Shown piece after piece: positions 1-9,194 of a stretch of 44,659 bases of DNA (the stretch's first letter is position 1; each line of letters begins with the position of its first letter). The translations under genes and the position numbers were made by a program. Below the pieces are notes generated by a model. That model ran no database searches and had not been told where the DNA came from. It was given only the letters and a program-made list of their open reading frames with translations. Origin of the DNA: Bacteroidales bacterium (GTDB lineage: Bacteria > Bacteroidota > Bacteroidia > Bacteroidales > F082); contig JALNZU010000026.1 in NCBI GenBank assembly GCA_023229245.1, positions 1 to 44,659 on the forward strand, in the 5' to 3' direction.

Positions 1-434
1 TATTTACACCATCGGGTATAATCAGTTATATTCAGCATACCTAATTCTTCAGCTTTCAGGTAAAAATAACAGGCCATATCTTTATCGTTACGATATTCGT
101 ACAGTAAGGCTAACGCAAAATATGGCTCGGCATAGAGAGGATTAATTTCAATAGCTTGTTGAAAATCGTCGTATGCGCCTTCCATATCACCTGAATTACG
201 TTTGGCCGCACCTCTATAGTAATATGCTTCAAAAGATTCGGGATTGTACTTCAATGCCTTATCCAATTCGACTATAGCTTGCTGATGCTGAGCCTGAAAC
301 ACCAGATCAATACCATTTTGGAGATGTATATATGACTTTTGCAGATCGGGGCCACAACTCTGTAGTGCTAGCAATATAAAAAAACTAGCTGCAATTAATT
401 TAAAAAACTTGTTATTTTTAGTCTGTCTGTTCAT
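1..434 (-). CDS. TPR-repeat lipoprotein (3' end outside window)
   Basis: Reading leftwards from an ATG at 434 gives an open frame to the window edge (144 codons, C-terminus missing). The N-terminus has a basic start, a hydrophobic stretch and a lipobox ending LALQSC, so Cys27 should be the lipidated residue. The remainder is tetratricopeptide-like: helices with the spacing of TPR units at about residues 33-66, 67-100 and 101-135, including a typical A-x-x-x-R-G-x-A and an A-I-E-I-N-P turn. TPR lipoproteins usually act as periplasmic or outer-membrane scaffolds, but no specific partner can be read here. It starts 6 bases after the stop of the phosphohexomutase gene and so is probably last in that minus-strand transcript, at least within this window. 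Confidence 0.8.
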   Translation of the reverse strand, partial: MNRQTKNNKFFKLIAASFFILLALQSCGPDLQKSYIHLQNGIDLVFQAQHQQAIVELDKALKYNPESFEAYYYRGAAKRNSGDMEGAYDDFQQAIEINPLYAEPYFALALLYEYRNDKDMACYFYLKAEELGMLNITDYTRWCK

Positions 435-439
435 TTCTT

Positions 440-1786
440 CTACCTGTATCTGTTTAAAATACTAATGACTGTTTCTTTTATTTCTTCTAATTTCTCTTTC
501 GATCTGGCTTCGGCTATGAAACGCAGATAAGGCTCAGTGTTTGAAGGACGTATATTAAGCCAGAAATCGGGATAATCGAGGCGATAGCCATCAAAATCCA
601 TGTAGTTCTGTGGCGAGCTTCTATCCATAAAATGTTGTACTACAGCATCCATTGCTTGTTGTTTTGCATTGATCTTAAAATTCATCTCACCAGTATTCTC
701 GAACGTTTGTATGCGTTGTATGAGTTGCGAAAGAGGAATTCCTTTGGTCTTAAAATCCTGTATCAATTGCAAGACAATCAGGGCAGCCATCATAGCCGAA
801 TCGGAATAATAGAACTCGCGGAAATAATAATGTCCGGCTAGCTCACCGCCATATAGTCCGTCAATCTCTTTTAGTTTACCAGCTCCATAAGCCCGACCTA
901 CTCTCCATGTATGCATAGTTGCTCCAAAGGTATTCAGATATTCGCTTACAGAGCGTGAACTCCGAATATCCTGCAGCACATCGCCATGCATAGCTCTCTT
1001 TTCAAAAAAGTGATGCCCCATCAGAGCGATGATCAGATCAGGTGAAATAAATTGACCTTGTTCATCTATAAACATCACACGGTCGGCATCGCCATCAAAG
1101 ATCAGTCCTATATCACAATTATTTTCAACAACAAGTTGTTTAATCTGCTGCTGATTTATTGGTTCCAATGGATTAGGTTCATGCCCCGGGAAATTACCAT
1201 CCATAGTATCATTGATATATAAATGATCCTCACCTATCAAATCTTTGATGATCAAGGCAGCCATGCCATTGCTACAATCCACTGCCAATTTCAACGCACT
1301 CAGATCGGTTTGATACTGCTTTAGAAATCTGATATAGGTTGGTATGAGATTCTTCGTATAGACCGTGCCTTTTGGCCGAGTCGGATTGACAGGCTTACTT
1401 CTGATTAGCTCTTCCAATTTATTCAAGCCGTTGTCATACCCAATAGGTTTCACCTTATCGCCCGAGACTTTTAGTCCGTTATGGTTTTTTGGATTATGTG
1501 AAGCTGTGATCATGACGGAGCCGGTATATCCGTAAAATCCTGTTGCCCAATAGATCATAGGTGTCGTACTAAGTCCGGCATCGGTAATATGTGAGCCTGT
1601 ATCGGTTATTCCATTTGAGAGTGCTTCGAAAAGCGGGTCGGAAGAATTCCGTATATCGCGTCCGACAAGTATATGCTCCGATTGCAGTATTTCGGGCAGA
1701 AAGAATCCTATCTTATATGCCAGCTCACTATCAATGTCTTTGCCCCAAACTCCTCTTATATCATATGCTTTAAAAGCTGTTGCCAT
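440..1786 (-). CDS. manB: Phosphomannomutase/phosphoglucomutase family
   Basis: 448-residue alpha-D-phosphohexomutase, the usual length for ManB/AlgC-type enzymes that interconvert hexose 6-phosphate and 1-phosphate for sugar-nucleotide and polysaccharide synthesis. Visible motifs in order: an N-terminal KAYDIRG; the phosphoserine loop TASHNP with Ser96 as the phosphorylated residue; the magnesium loop DGDADR at 231-236; a sugar-binding GGELAGHYYF segment in place of the more common GEMSGH; and the C-terminal phosphate-binding RPSNTEPYLR. Sugar specificity (mannose, glucose or glucosamine) cannot be settled from motifs; the SNTEP loop favours PMM/PGM over GlmM. It lies 4 bases after mltG and 6 bases before the TPR lipoprotein gene on the same strand, so co-transcription is likely. 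Confidence 0.92.
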   Translation of the reverse strand: MATAFKAYDIRGVWGKDIDSELAYKIGFFLPEILQSEHILVGRDIRNSSDPLFEALSNGITDTGSHITDAGLSTTPMIYWATGFYGYTGSVMITASHNPKNHNGLKVSGDKVKPIGYDNGLNKLEELIRSKPVNPTRPKGTVYTKNLIPTYIRFLKQYQTDLSALKLAVDCSNGMAALIIKDLIGEDHLYINDTMDGNFPGHEPNPLEPINQQQIKQLVVENNCDIGLIFDGDADRVMFIDEQGQFISPDLIIALMGHHFFEKRAMHGDVLQDIRSSRSVSEYLNTFGATMHTWRVGRAYGAGKLKEIDGLYGGELAGHYYFREFYYSDSAMMAALIVLQLIQDFKTKGIPLSQLIQRIQTFENTGEMNFKINAKQQAMDAVVQHFMDRSSPQNYMDFDGYRLDYPDFWLNIRPSNTEPYLRFIAEARSKEKLEEIKETVISILNRYR

Positions 1787-1790
1787 ATAT

Positions 1791-2879
1791 TTACTTTTTT
1801 ATATTGAGTTGGTCTAATGCCTTTCTGTAGCGCCACGCATTTATCTCGTGCTGTGTCAGTGAAGAAGCAAATGCATGATAGCCTGACAAGTCGTCTTTCG
1901 CACAAAAATAAAAGTAAGAATGCTGTTCATAATTCAGTACGGCCTCTATAGAAGCAATAGTGGGGATGCAAATCGGTCCTGGTGGAAGTCCGCTGTATTT
2001 ATAAGTGTTATAGGGCGATTCGATAGTCTTATGGATGTCGAGCACCCTTCTTATCTCCACATCGCCTGCAGCAAACACTAAGGTAGGGTCGGCCTGTAAT
2101 CGCCATCCCACCTTAAGCCTATTAATATATACACCAGCCATACGGGCTTTTTCGTCATCCTTATTAGTTTCTTTATCTATGATAGAGGCCAATACCGATA
2201 CATCTAATTCAGTCATTTGTAGTTCTTCAAGCTTAGCCCTTCGGCTTGAGTTCCAGAATTTACGATGTTCGTCGAACATACGCATCACAAAGCGTTCGGC
2301 ATCAGTAGTCCAGTAAAACTCGTAAGTATCGGGTATGAACAAGGCAGGTATGGATTGGGTATTATAGCCTAAATAGCTCAGATAAGCACTATCAGTAAGC
2401 AGACGTACCAACTCCGTCGAATCGGCCTCAATCTGATAGGAAACCACCCCTGCTAACTGATAAATATCACGTATATTGTTAAAGCTTAGTTGCACAGGCG
2501 TCTGTGCTCCTGACCTAAGTAAACGAACCAACTCTAAATTGTTCATTCCAGCAGGAATGAGATATCGACCGGCCTTCACATTATCAGTGTATTTAAGCCA
2601 TTTGCTGACTAACTCAAAGGTATGCCGGTTTATCACCAAGCCCTTATTATATATGATGGTTTTCAGTTGTTCAAAATCTGATTGAGAAGGAATTATAATC
2701 TCAGCCTTCTCATCTTGTTCTGTCCACACATTATTCGATATGAACACATTATACACCAATATCCCAAACAGAGCCGTCAATATTAGCAACACTATCAGCA
2801 GTATTCCCATATTCCGGCGGTTGACCTTTTTACGGCGCCTGCTTTTATAATCACCATATGATGAATGATAATAAGCCAT
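1791..2879 (-). CDS. mltG: Endolytic murein transglycosylase MltG (YceG family)
   Basis: 362-residue inner-membrane lytic transglycosylase that cleaves nascent glycan strands. A basic cytoplasmic tail (RRRKK..RR, about residues 15-23) precedes one membrane segment (about 25-47), followed by a periplasmic LysM-like region and the YceG catalytic domain. The catalytic glutamate is Glu237 in the IIDKETNKDDE segment. Other family marks are LQADPTLVFA and the SPYNTYKYSGLPPGPI run. I take the ATG at 2879 rather than an in-frame TTG six bases upstream; that leaves 2 bases after the acetyltransferase stop. The neighbouring dapF also makes a peptidoglycan precursor, which fits a cell-wall transcript. 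Confidence 0.94.
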   Translation of the reverse strand: MAYYHSSYGDYKSRRRKKVNRRNMGILLIVLLILTALFGILVYNVFISNNVWTEQDEKAEIIIPSQSDFEQLKTIIYNKGLVINRHTFELVSKWLKYTDNVKAGRYLIPAGMNNLELVRLLRSGAQTPVQLSFNNIRDIYQLAGVVSYQIEADSTELVRLLTDSAYLSYLGYNTQSIPALFIPDTYEFYWTTDAERFVMRMFDEHRKFWNSSRRAKLEELQMTELDVSVLASIIDKETNKDDEKARMAGVYINRLKVGWRLQADPTLVFAAGDVEIRRVLDIHKTIESPYNTYKYSGLPPGPICIPTIASIEAVLNYEQHSYFYFCAKDDLSGYHAFASSLTQHEINAWRYRKALDQLNIKK

Positions 2880-2881
2880 GT

Positions 2882-3418
2882 TCAACTATAAGTCGATTTA
2901 AATAATTGATACTGAATCTGGTCAACAAAGCCTGATGGGCGATATATCCAGTCTTTGCGAATTCCTGTCTTCACGAATCCAATCTTTTCAAACAGTCGGA
3001 TGCTTGCCTGATTATCGTGTAAGATAAAACAGTATAACTGATGCAGGTTCAGGGTATTGAACGAATAGCTGAGACACAATTGCAATGCCGTGCTGCCTAT
3101 CCCTTGATTTCTATAGCTTTGGATAATATAAATACCTATGCCAGCTCTGCTGTTATAAGGATCAAAATCATACAGATCAATGTTTCCAACCGTTTGAACA
3201 TCCATGTCGGCAGACTGTACATCTATCATCATTCGTAACTGCTTACTGCTATAGATATCTCCTGCGCCTAATATAAACTGTTCGATCTGAAAACGTGAGA
3301 ACGGTACACGTGTTTCGCTGACTTCCCAAACCGACATATCGTTTTCCCATTGAAACAAATTGCTGGCATCATCTGGCTCCAATGCCCTTAAACTCACCGT
3401 CCCTTTTTGAATAAACAT
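2882..3418 (-). CDS. GNAT-family N-acetyltransferase
   Basis: 178 residues from the ATG at 3418, which begins MFIQKGTVSLRALEPDD. The open frame continues upstream to 3511, but that extension does not look like a GNAT N-terminus, so the internal ATG is preferred. GNAT marks are the N-terminal beta strand with RALEP-D, a central acetyl-CoA loop (Q-S-Y-R-N-Q-G-I-G-S-T-A, near residue 105) and the C-terminal N-Q-A-S-I-R-L-F-E-K-I-G-F motif. The start resembles Bacteroidota proteins annotated as spermidine/diamine acetyltransferases (RimJ/RimL-SpeG side of the family), but the substrate is not readable. The stop lies 2 bases from the mltG start. Confidence 0.88.
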   Translation of the reverse strand: MFIQKGTVSLRALEPDDASNLFQWENDMSVWEVSETRVPFSRFQIEQFILGAGDIYSSKQLRMMIDVQSADMDVQTVGNIDLYDFDPYNSRAGIGIYIIQSYRNQGIGSTALQLCLSYSFNTLNLHQLYCFILHDNQASIRLFEKIGFVKTGIRKDWIYRPSGFVDQIQYQLFKSTYS

Positions 3419-3601
3419 CCACCCGAAAATTGAGCCACTAAAATACGAAAAAAGCATTAAACAAGGCATCTCAACTGCTGCAAAGTAATAGACATAAACT
3501 TTTTCAAACAAGCTAACTCATAAGAAATGACAATAAAAGTCGATCGAAGTAACTGTATGCTTTTCTGTTGAGATATACAGAATTGCTTTGCAGATCGATT
3601 G

Positions 3602-4396
3602 TTACACAGAGTTTATTGGTAAAAATATTCCTTCATACACTACAGTCACAGGGCCTTCAAGGATGATATTTGTGTATCGCTGTTGCTGTTTAGTAAATGA
3701 AACCTTAAACACCCCTCCCCTTGCCTTTAGTATAGTATCTTCTTCTCCAAACCAATGATGAACTGCCAGTGCTGCTGCTGTTATTCCGGTGCCGCATGAA
3801 AGCGTTTCATCTTCAACTCCACGCTCATAAGTTCTGACAAAAAACCCATCATTCATTCGCTGTATAAAATTGACGTTGATACCATAAGGGGCATATTTTG
3901 AATCGTTTCGCAGCTTACGGCCCTCGCTTACCACATCTAAATCTGACACATTGTCATGTTGCACTACTAAATGTAACGAACCTGTATCAGCTATAAAAGT
4001 ATCAGCAGTGCTCTCAAAATGTGTTACATCCTGCATACTGAGCGAAACTTGATAGTTGTTATTCTCTTTCGACAATATGTTAGCCTGGTGAAGACCATCT
4101 ACCGCTTCAAAAATAGTCTGTTCAGCCACCAAGCCCTCTAAAAAGGCAAATACTGCCACAGCCCGGCCCCCGTTTCCACACATAGTGCCCTCAAAACCAT
4201 CGGCATTAAAATAAACCATACGAAAATTAGCTGAACGGTTACTTTGCACCAAGATCAAGCCATCCGCACCAATACCTAACCTTCGGTCGCACATCAACGC
4301 AATAAGCTTGTTATCAATAGTAAAAGAATTTCTCATATCATTGATGAGAATAAAATCATTCCCTGCTCCATGCATCTTTTTAAACGAAATTTCCAT
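3602..4396 (-). CDS. dapF: Diaminopimelate epimerase
   Basis: 264 residues, the usual size. DapF interconverts LL- and meso-diaminopimelate, supplying meso-DAP for peptidoglycan and lysine. Both catalytic cysteines are present: Cys73 in the M-C-G-N-G-G-R-A motif and Cys201 in L-S-C-G-T-G-I-T-A. The N-terminal KMHGAGNDF is the family hallmark. It is the first gene of the minus-strand run dapF, GNAT, mltG, phosphohexomutase, TPR lipoprotein, with a gap of about 180 bases before the GNAT start. dapB, an earlier step of the same pathway, is elsewhere in the window (33591-34319). Confidence 0.97.
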   Translation of the reverse strand: MEISFKKMHGAGNDFILINDMRNSFTIDNKLIALMCDRRLGIGADGLILVQSNRSANFRMVYFNADGFEGTMCGNGGRAVAVFAFLEGLVAEQTIFEAVDGLHQANILSKENNNYQVSLSMQDVTHFESTADTFIADTGSLHLVVQHDNVSDLDVVSEGRKLRNDSKYAPYGINVNFIQRMNDGFFVRTYERGVEDETLSCGTGITAAALAVHHWFGEEDTILKARGGVFKVSFTKQQQRYTNIILEGPVTVVYEGIFLPINSV

Positions 4397-4837
4397 AACT
4401 TATGACATCATAAAACAACTACACTACAGCTCACTAATTAATTTGCCAGCGACTAATCTGATCTGATGAGTTTCCTTTTTCTTATTGCAATATTACTAAA
4501 CCCAGTCATTTCAGTAGAGGATCGGCTCCAATTCGAATGCTATTTATTTAAAATGAGGTCGTTAATAATAGTTAACCAAATGCTGATAACCATATAACGG
4601 CTTGATTTTTGCATACAAATGTACGCTAAAGTGACGGAAAAATATCTGAACAAGTTGATATATCAATCACAGACTAATGGATGTATCGTACAAGCCAAGA
4701 TAGGACGGTTAACATGTATTAACAGTATCCACAAAACTTTTAAAAACAACTATCGTTCTTTTGCTTAGAAATTGATAGATATTGTATCACATTTTATTTA
4801 AAAATTAATTTTAAAACAGATTAAATTTTGCGTAACC
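4397..4837. other. Divergent intergenic region dapF / degQ
   Basis: 441 AT-rich bases between divergent genes, with no convincing small gene or RNA. The only promoter-like match is CAAATGTA at 4616-4623, which is TACATTTG on the minus strand and fits TAnnTTTG. It has no -33 TTG at the expected distance and lies 220 bases before dapF, so it is weak. No exact plus-strand match precedes degQ; the closest is TAAATTTTG at 4823-4831, a few bases before the ATG. Confidence 0.6.
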
Positions 4838-6316
4838 ATGAAACAGAAACTTAGTAATCTCATCTTTGGTATTACAGGTGGTATCCTGGTTTTGGGTATC
4901 TTTCTCATTGTACATAGGGAACAACAGGCTGATGGTAATTTTTTACCTGATCCTGTTGAAAGGCTTCATGTTCAGCCGGAAGGCTTAAATGTATATAGTG
5001 CTCGTTACGCATCTATTCCACAACAGATCAGTTTTGAAGATGCAGCAGAAAGCACGGTTAATGCAGTAGTTCATATACGTACAGAAATCAAGCAGCGTAC
5101 TTCGTCATACGATGATTTCTTTGGGCCATTGCGTGAATATTTTTTCGACAGCCCGTATCATGGGGGTTCACGTAGTTTAGTAGGCTTTGGTTCAGGTGTA
5201 ATTCTTTCGGATGACGGGTATATAGTAACTAATAACCATGTAGTAGAGGGTGCTGATCAGATTGAGGTTACATTCAACGACAGGCGAAAAATGCCGGCTG
5301 TCATTGTAGGCACCGATCCAAATACTGATATTGCCCTTATCAAGGTTGAAGCTCAAGAACTTCCATTTTTAGTGTTTGGCAATTCCGACCATGTAAAAGT
5401 AGGTGAATGGGTGTTGGCAGTTGGCAATCCCTTTAACCTGAACTCTACCGTTACAGCTGGTATTGTAAGTGCTAAGGCAAGAGATATCAATATCTTAGGA
5501 AAACGATCATCGGTTGACTCGTTCATACAAACAGATGCTGTAGTCAATAGAGGCAATAGTGGAGGGGCTTTAGTTAATACAGCCGGTGAGCTGATTGGCA
5601 TAAATGCTGCTATTGCATCACATACAGGCGTATATGAAGGATACTCCTTTGCCATCCCTTCAAATATTGTCAAGAAAATTACCGACGACATCATCCGCTT
5701 TGGTGAGCCTCAACGTGCTTTTCTTGGTGTTGAAATACGGGAAATGGATCAGGAGTTGGCAAAACAAGTTGGAGAAAATGAGATAAAAGGGGTATATATT
5801 GCCAACGTACTGCCTCAGGGTGGCGCTGCACAAGCAGGTTTAGAAACAGGAGATGTCATATTGGAACTGAACCAACGTCCTGTAAACACATTATCACAAC
5901 TGTTGGAGACAGTAGGTCAACACAGACCGGGCGATGAAGTTGAGGTACTAGTACTACGAAACCAAAAACCCAAAACCTATAAAGTAGTACTTAGAAATCA
6001 AGACGGCAATACGAAGGTGTTGAAAACGGAAGACGCTTTTTTCAATAAAGATCTGGGAGTTAAGCTTGCAAAGCTTAGCACCAAAGAACGACAAAAATAT
6101 GGGATCTCTAATGGATTGAAAGTAGTAGAAGTACAGGATGGGATCATGCAGCGTGGCGGGATATCCAATGGGTTTATCATTCTGTCCATCAACAATCAAA
6201 AGATTGATACCAAAGACGACATCAGCAGAGCAATTAATAATACCCGTTCGAGATTTATTAAAGTACAAGGCATGTATCCGAATGGAATGAAAATAAGTTT
6301 TGAATTTTTAAATTAA
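4838..6316 (+). CDS. degQ: Periplasmic serine protease/chaperone HtrA (DegP/DegQ type)
   Basis: 492-residue Do-type protease for envelope protein quality control. A short basic start and a hydrophobic segment (about 8-25) serve as a signal or membrane anchor. The trypsin-like domain carries the full triad: His134 in TNNHVVEGA, Asp164 in NTDIALIKV and Ser241 in NRGNSGGAL. Two PDZ domains follow: the first at about 285-385 (with R-A-F-L-G-V and G-G-A-A-Q-A-G-L), the second at about 405-492, which is shorter and less canonical. Two PDZ domains argue for DegP/DegQ rather than DegS. The gene stands alone before rpoD with a 181-base gap that shows no terminator. Confidence 0.95.
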   Translation: MKQKLSNLIFGITGGILVLGIFLIVHREQQADGNFLPDPVERLHVQPEGLNVYSARYASIPQQISFEDAAESTVNAVVHIRTEIKQRTSSYDDFFGPLREYFFDSPYHGGSRSLVGFGSGVILSDDGYIVTNNHVVEGADQIEVTFNDRRKMPAVIVGTDPNTDIALIKVEAQELPFLVFGNSDHVKVGEWVLAVGNPFNLNSTVTAGIVSAKARDINILGKRSSVDSFIQTDAVVNRGNSGGALVNTAGELIGINAAIASHTGVYEGYSFAIPSNIVKKITDDIIRFGEPQRAFLGVEIREMDQELAKQVGENEIKGVYIANVLPQGGAAQAGLETGDVILELNQRPVNTLSQLLETVGQHRPGDEVEVLVLRNQKPKTYKVVLRNQDGNTKVLKTEDAFFNKDLGVKLAKLSTKERQKYGISNGLKVVEVQDGIMQRGGISNGFIILSINNQKIDTKDDISRAINNTRSRFIKVQGMYPNGMKISFEFLN

Positions 6317-6497
6317 TTTTATGACTGATTTAGAACATTTTTAAATAAATTGCGTTTCTTAATAAAGGAAAAAGGGGAAAGGGATCCAATAATTCATTGT
6401 CATACATATATTTTTTCTTTCACATTTATTTACCAGAATACAATGGTGATCCGACAATATTGTCACAGAAGTAGTATTAAAATTAACTAGTTATATC

Positions 6498-7364
6498 ATG
6501 AGGCAGCTAAAAATTACCAAGTCAATAACCAATCGTGAGAATGCATCACTTGATAAATATCTTCAGGATATTGGAAAAGAGGAGATGGTTACAGCCGATG
6601 AGGAGGTGGAGCTTGCCAGGAAGATAAAAACTGGCGATCAACAGGCCCTTGAGAGGCTTGTCAATGCCAATTTGCGTTTTGTAGTATCGGTAGCCAAGCA
6701 ATATCAAAATCAGGGGTTGAGCCTACCCGATCTGATTAACGAAGGAAACTTAGGACTTATCAAGGCCGCCAGTCGTTTCGACGAGACCCGTGGCTTTAAA
6801 TTTATTTCGTATGCCGTTTGGTGGATACGTCAGTCAATCCTGCAAGCTTTAGCCGAACAAAGCCGTATCATTCGACTGCCGCTCAATCAGGTAGGCTCAC
6901 TCAATAAGATCAAAAAAGCAACCTCGAGATTGGAACAGGAGTTTGAACGTTTACCATCTACGGATGAGATAGCAGAAAAATTAGATATGCCTGAGCATAA
7001 GATAGAAAATGCTATGAAAATCAACACCCGGTATATCTCAATGGATGCTCCTCTGAAAGCAGACGATGATCAGGTGTTTCTTGATCTGTATGTCCCAGAA
7101 GACATAGAAGAAACGGACGAACCCCTGATGCGCGAATCATTAGGCCGTGAGATTCAACGATCCTTAGCTACATTGAGTGAGAAAGAACGTGATGTAATCA
7201 ATATGTATTACGGCATCGGAATGAGTCATGGCTATACGCTTGAAGAAATTGGTGCCGAATTCGACCTCACACGCGAACGCGTCAGACAGATCAAGGAAAA
7301 AGCAATACGCAGGCTGAAACATACTGCCCGAAGTACCTTGCTCAAAGCATACTTAGGACAATAG
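6498..7364 (+). CDS. rpoD: Primary sigma factor, short Bacteroidota type
   Basis: 288 residues, typical for the Bacteroidota housekeeping sigma factor, which lacks region 1.1 and the long non-conserved region of E. coli RpoD. Region 1.2 lies at about 16-45; region 2 is marked by RFVVSVAKQYQ, LPDLINEGNLGLIKA and FKFISYAVWWIRQSI (the -10 recognition helix); region 3 covers about 130-200; region 4 has LTRERVRQIKEKAIRRLK (the -35 helix). This protein should read the TAnnTTTG boxes noted upstream of several genes here. It is monocistronic, followed directly by an intrinsic terminator. Confidence 0.96.
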   Translation: MRQLKITKSITNRENASLDKYLQDIGKEEMVTADEEVELARKIKTGDQQALERLVNANLRFVVSVAKQYQNQGLSLPDLINEGNLGLIKAASRFDETRGFKFISYAVWWIRQSILQALAEQSRIIRLPLNQVGSLNKIKKATSRLEQEFERLPSTDEIAEKLDMPEHKIENAMKINTRYISMDAPLKADDDQVFLDLYVPEDIEETDEPLMRESLGREIQRSLATLSEKERDVINMYYGIGMSHGYTLEEIGAEFDLTRERVRQIKEKAIRRLKHTARSTLLKAYLGQ

Positions 7365-7372
7365 CATCTCAT

Positions 7373-7404
7373 AAGCCGGTATCAGAAATGACCGGCTTTT
7401 TTTA
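7373..7404 (+). terminator. Intrinsic terminator after rpoD
   Basis: Perfect 8-bp stem AAGCCGGT / ACCGGCTT (7373-7380 and 7391-7398) with a 10-base loop, followed by an uninterrupted T run. It starts 9 bases after the rpoD stop. There is no T run on the other strand, so it should act only on rpoD transcripts. Confidence 0.9.
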
Positions 7405-7448
7405 TGATCAGACAGTAGAAGTTCCATAGTAAAAGCAGTAATCAATCA

Positions 7449-8216
7449 TCAGTATTTATTAAACCTGGTGCCAAAACTGTAGCTGATATAAAAATTCAAA
7501 TACAACATCTGATGATTGTCGTCATCCATAAGATGCAGGCGCTGGGGAAACCATGATACTATCACACCTGTTTCTACTGCTTTAATAGAGGTTCTGACTG
7601 CTCCAAACTCCATTGACAGTCCAAGTTTTGCATAGGCTCCAGGCACTAATCGCAATTCATTGATCCCTTTAGTAAAAGGTGCTCTGCCAAATATCTCCAC
7701 CCAGGTATCTTTATCGCTAAATTTTTGTGTATCTAACACATAATCAAACTCATCATCAGAAGCAGGTACTACCTTGAACACATAAAGGTAATATGGTTTC
7801 TCGAACGCCAGGCTTGGTCCTGCCTCCCAAAGCCAATGAAGCTCTACACCTCCCCAATACGGCTTTCGGTTGATCAGATTAGTAAACCCATAGCCGGCAC
7901 GAAGCAAGCCCACATCATTCAGCTTCCCATACACAAACCGTTTGGCATTGGCATAATAAGGATTGATGAACTTCAACTGTTTTAATGAGATCAGGGTAGA
8001 AAGCTCAATACTCAGATTACGTGTTCTGAAAATTGTCGAACTGTATCCGGCACGAAAACCAAGACCAATTCCAGCCGAATGTATCATTCCAAAGCCCGAA
8101 CGCTCATGCGAGTATATGATCATATCCTCCAAAGTATCGGGAGGCATCCAGTCCTGAGCTGAAACCAGCACAGGTGACGCCAACGCAATAATACATATCA
8201 GCAGCAGCTTACGCAT
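7449..8216 (-). CDS. Exported protein, probable outer-membrane beta-barrel
   Basis: 255 residues with a clean signal peptide (basic RK, hydrophobic core, cleavage near VSA-Q at about residue 21). The rest is rich in alternating aromatic and polar strands, for example around GFRAGYS, the VRTSIKAVETGVIVSWF stretch and the aromatic C-terminus LYLNFYISYSFGTRFNKY, as in small outer-membrane barrels. I do not recognise a named family. The next gene on this strand, a small lipoprotein, is 48 bases upstream, so the two may share a transcript. It converges on rpoD across the terminator. Confidence 0.75.
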   Translation of the reverse strand: MRKLLLICIIALASPVLVSAQDWMPPDTLEDMIIYSHERSGFGMIHSAGIGLGFRAGYSSTIFRTRNLSIELSTLISLKQLKFINPYYANAKRFVYGKLNDVGLLRAGYGFTNLINRKPYWGGVELHWLWEAGPSLAFEKPYYLYVFKVVPASDDEFDYVLDTQKFSDKDTWVEIFGRAPFTKGINELRLVPGAYAKLGLSMEFGAVRTSIKAVETGVIVSWFPQRLHLMDDDNHQMLYLNFYISYSFGTRFNKY

Positions 8217-8264
8217 CTGTCTTTAAAAAAACAACCATAAAAATTATAGACCAATCAAATGTTC

Positions 8265-8390
8265 TCAGTACTTTGATTCTCTCTGATACTTGTGTACTTC
8301 CCCGTATGCAGCACATTTTTGCGAAGCACAAGATGAAAAGACAAAAGTCAAAACAAACAGGGTAATAAACAGTACAGCAATTTTTTTCAT
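8265..8390 (-). CDS. Small lipoprotein, 41 residues
   Basis: From the ATG at 8390 the frame gives a 41-residue protein: lysine start, hydrophobic core, then a lipobox with FSSC, Cys21 being the lipidated residue. The mature part is only about 20 residues and carries a second cysteine in Q-K-C-A-A-Y-G (Cys26), then a charged tail. An in-frame start at 8447 would add 19 residues that spoil the signal peptide, so the shorter form is chosen. Tiny lipoproteins with a Cys-x-Ala-Tyr core are, from memory, recurrent and uncharacterised in Bacteroidota. Function unknown. Confidence 0.65.
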   Translation of the reverse strand: MKKIAVLFITLFVLTFVFSSCASQKCAAYGEVHKYQRESKY

Positions 8391-8483
8391 AATTTTACGG
8401 ATTAATTTATCTCTTACGAACTCACAAAGTAACGGTTTTTTAGTCAATTCTTTGTTGTTAGTCCATGAAAATAATTTGTATGC

Positions 8484-9185
8484 ATGCCATCAGACAGATC
8501 AACAGAACTCATTAAACCTGTTATTGATGACAGTTGGCTCAATCTGCTTCAACCTGAGTTTCAGGCGGATTACTTCTTTGAGCTCAAGCGTTTTTTAGTA
8601 GAGGAGCAAAAGCGATATACGGTATATCCACAAGGCAAGGATATTTTCAATGCGTTCAATCTCACTCCTTTACCTTCGGTCAAAGCTGTTATCATAGGAC
8701 AAGATCCTTATCATGGTCCCGGGCAAGCACATGGCTTATGTTTTTCTGTTAAAAAAGGTATCAAACCTCCGCCCAGCCTGCAAAACATTTTCAAAGAGTT
8801 AAAAACCGATCTGGGATTTCAAGCTCCTGGACATGGAAATTTAGAGTCATGGGCTAAAGATGGAGTATTGCTACTGAATGCCATACTCACGGTACGTGCT
8901 GGCCAGGCCGGATCACATAGAGAAAAGGGATGGGAACGATTTACTGATGCCGCAATAAAAGCCTTATCAGAATACAGGTCAGGCATAGTGTTTATCTTGT
9001 GGGGAAACTTTGCCATATCAAAGGAAAAGCTTATTGATACTTCCAAACATTTTGTCTTGAAAGCAGCCCATCCCTCTCCTTTCTCGGCTTCAAACGGATT
9101 TTTTGGATGCCGGCATTTTTCAAAAACAAATGAATTATTACTCAAAACGGGACTATTACCCGTGAACTGGGAAATCACAAGCTAA
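8484..9185 (+). CDS. ung: Uracil-DNA glycosylase, family 1
   Basis: 233 residues. Removes uracil from DNA at the start of base-excision repair. Motif 1, GQDPYHG, places the catalytic Asp at 74; the second active-site motif HPSPFSA places His196. The uracil-specificity LLLNAILTVRAG segment and the proline-rich PPPSLQNIFKEL loop are also present, so this is family 1 rather than family 4. The rdgB-type gene starts 9 bases after its stop, so the two nucleotide-damage genes are probably co-transcribed. Confidence 0.97.
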   Translation: MPSDRSTELIKPVIDDSWLNLLQPEFQADYFFELKRFLVEEQKRYTVYPQGKDIFNAFNLTPLPSVKAVIIGQDPYHGPGQAHGLCFSVKKGIKPPPSLQNIFKELKTDLGFQAPGHGNLESWAKDGVLLLNAILTVRAGQAGSHREKGWERFTDAAIKALSEYRSGIVFILWGNFAISKEKLIDTSKHFVLKAAHPSPFSASNGFFGCRHFSKTNELLLKTGLLPVNWEITS

Positions 9186-9194
9186 GATCACCGA

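Noticed and set aside
3307..3312. CACGTG core resembling a parS centre
   Set aside because: Flanks do not match the GTTTC/GAAAC arms of parS, and it lies inside the acetyltransferase coding sequence.
6317..6497. Possible promoter before rpoD
   Set aside because: Only imperfect matches such as TAAATTGC; no exact TAnnTTTG, so not listed.
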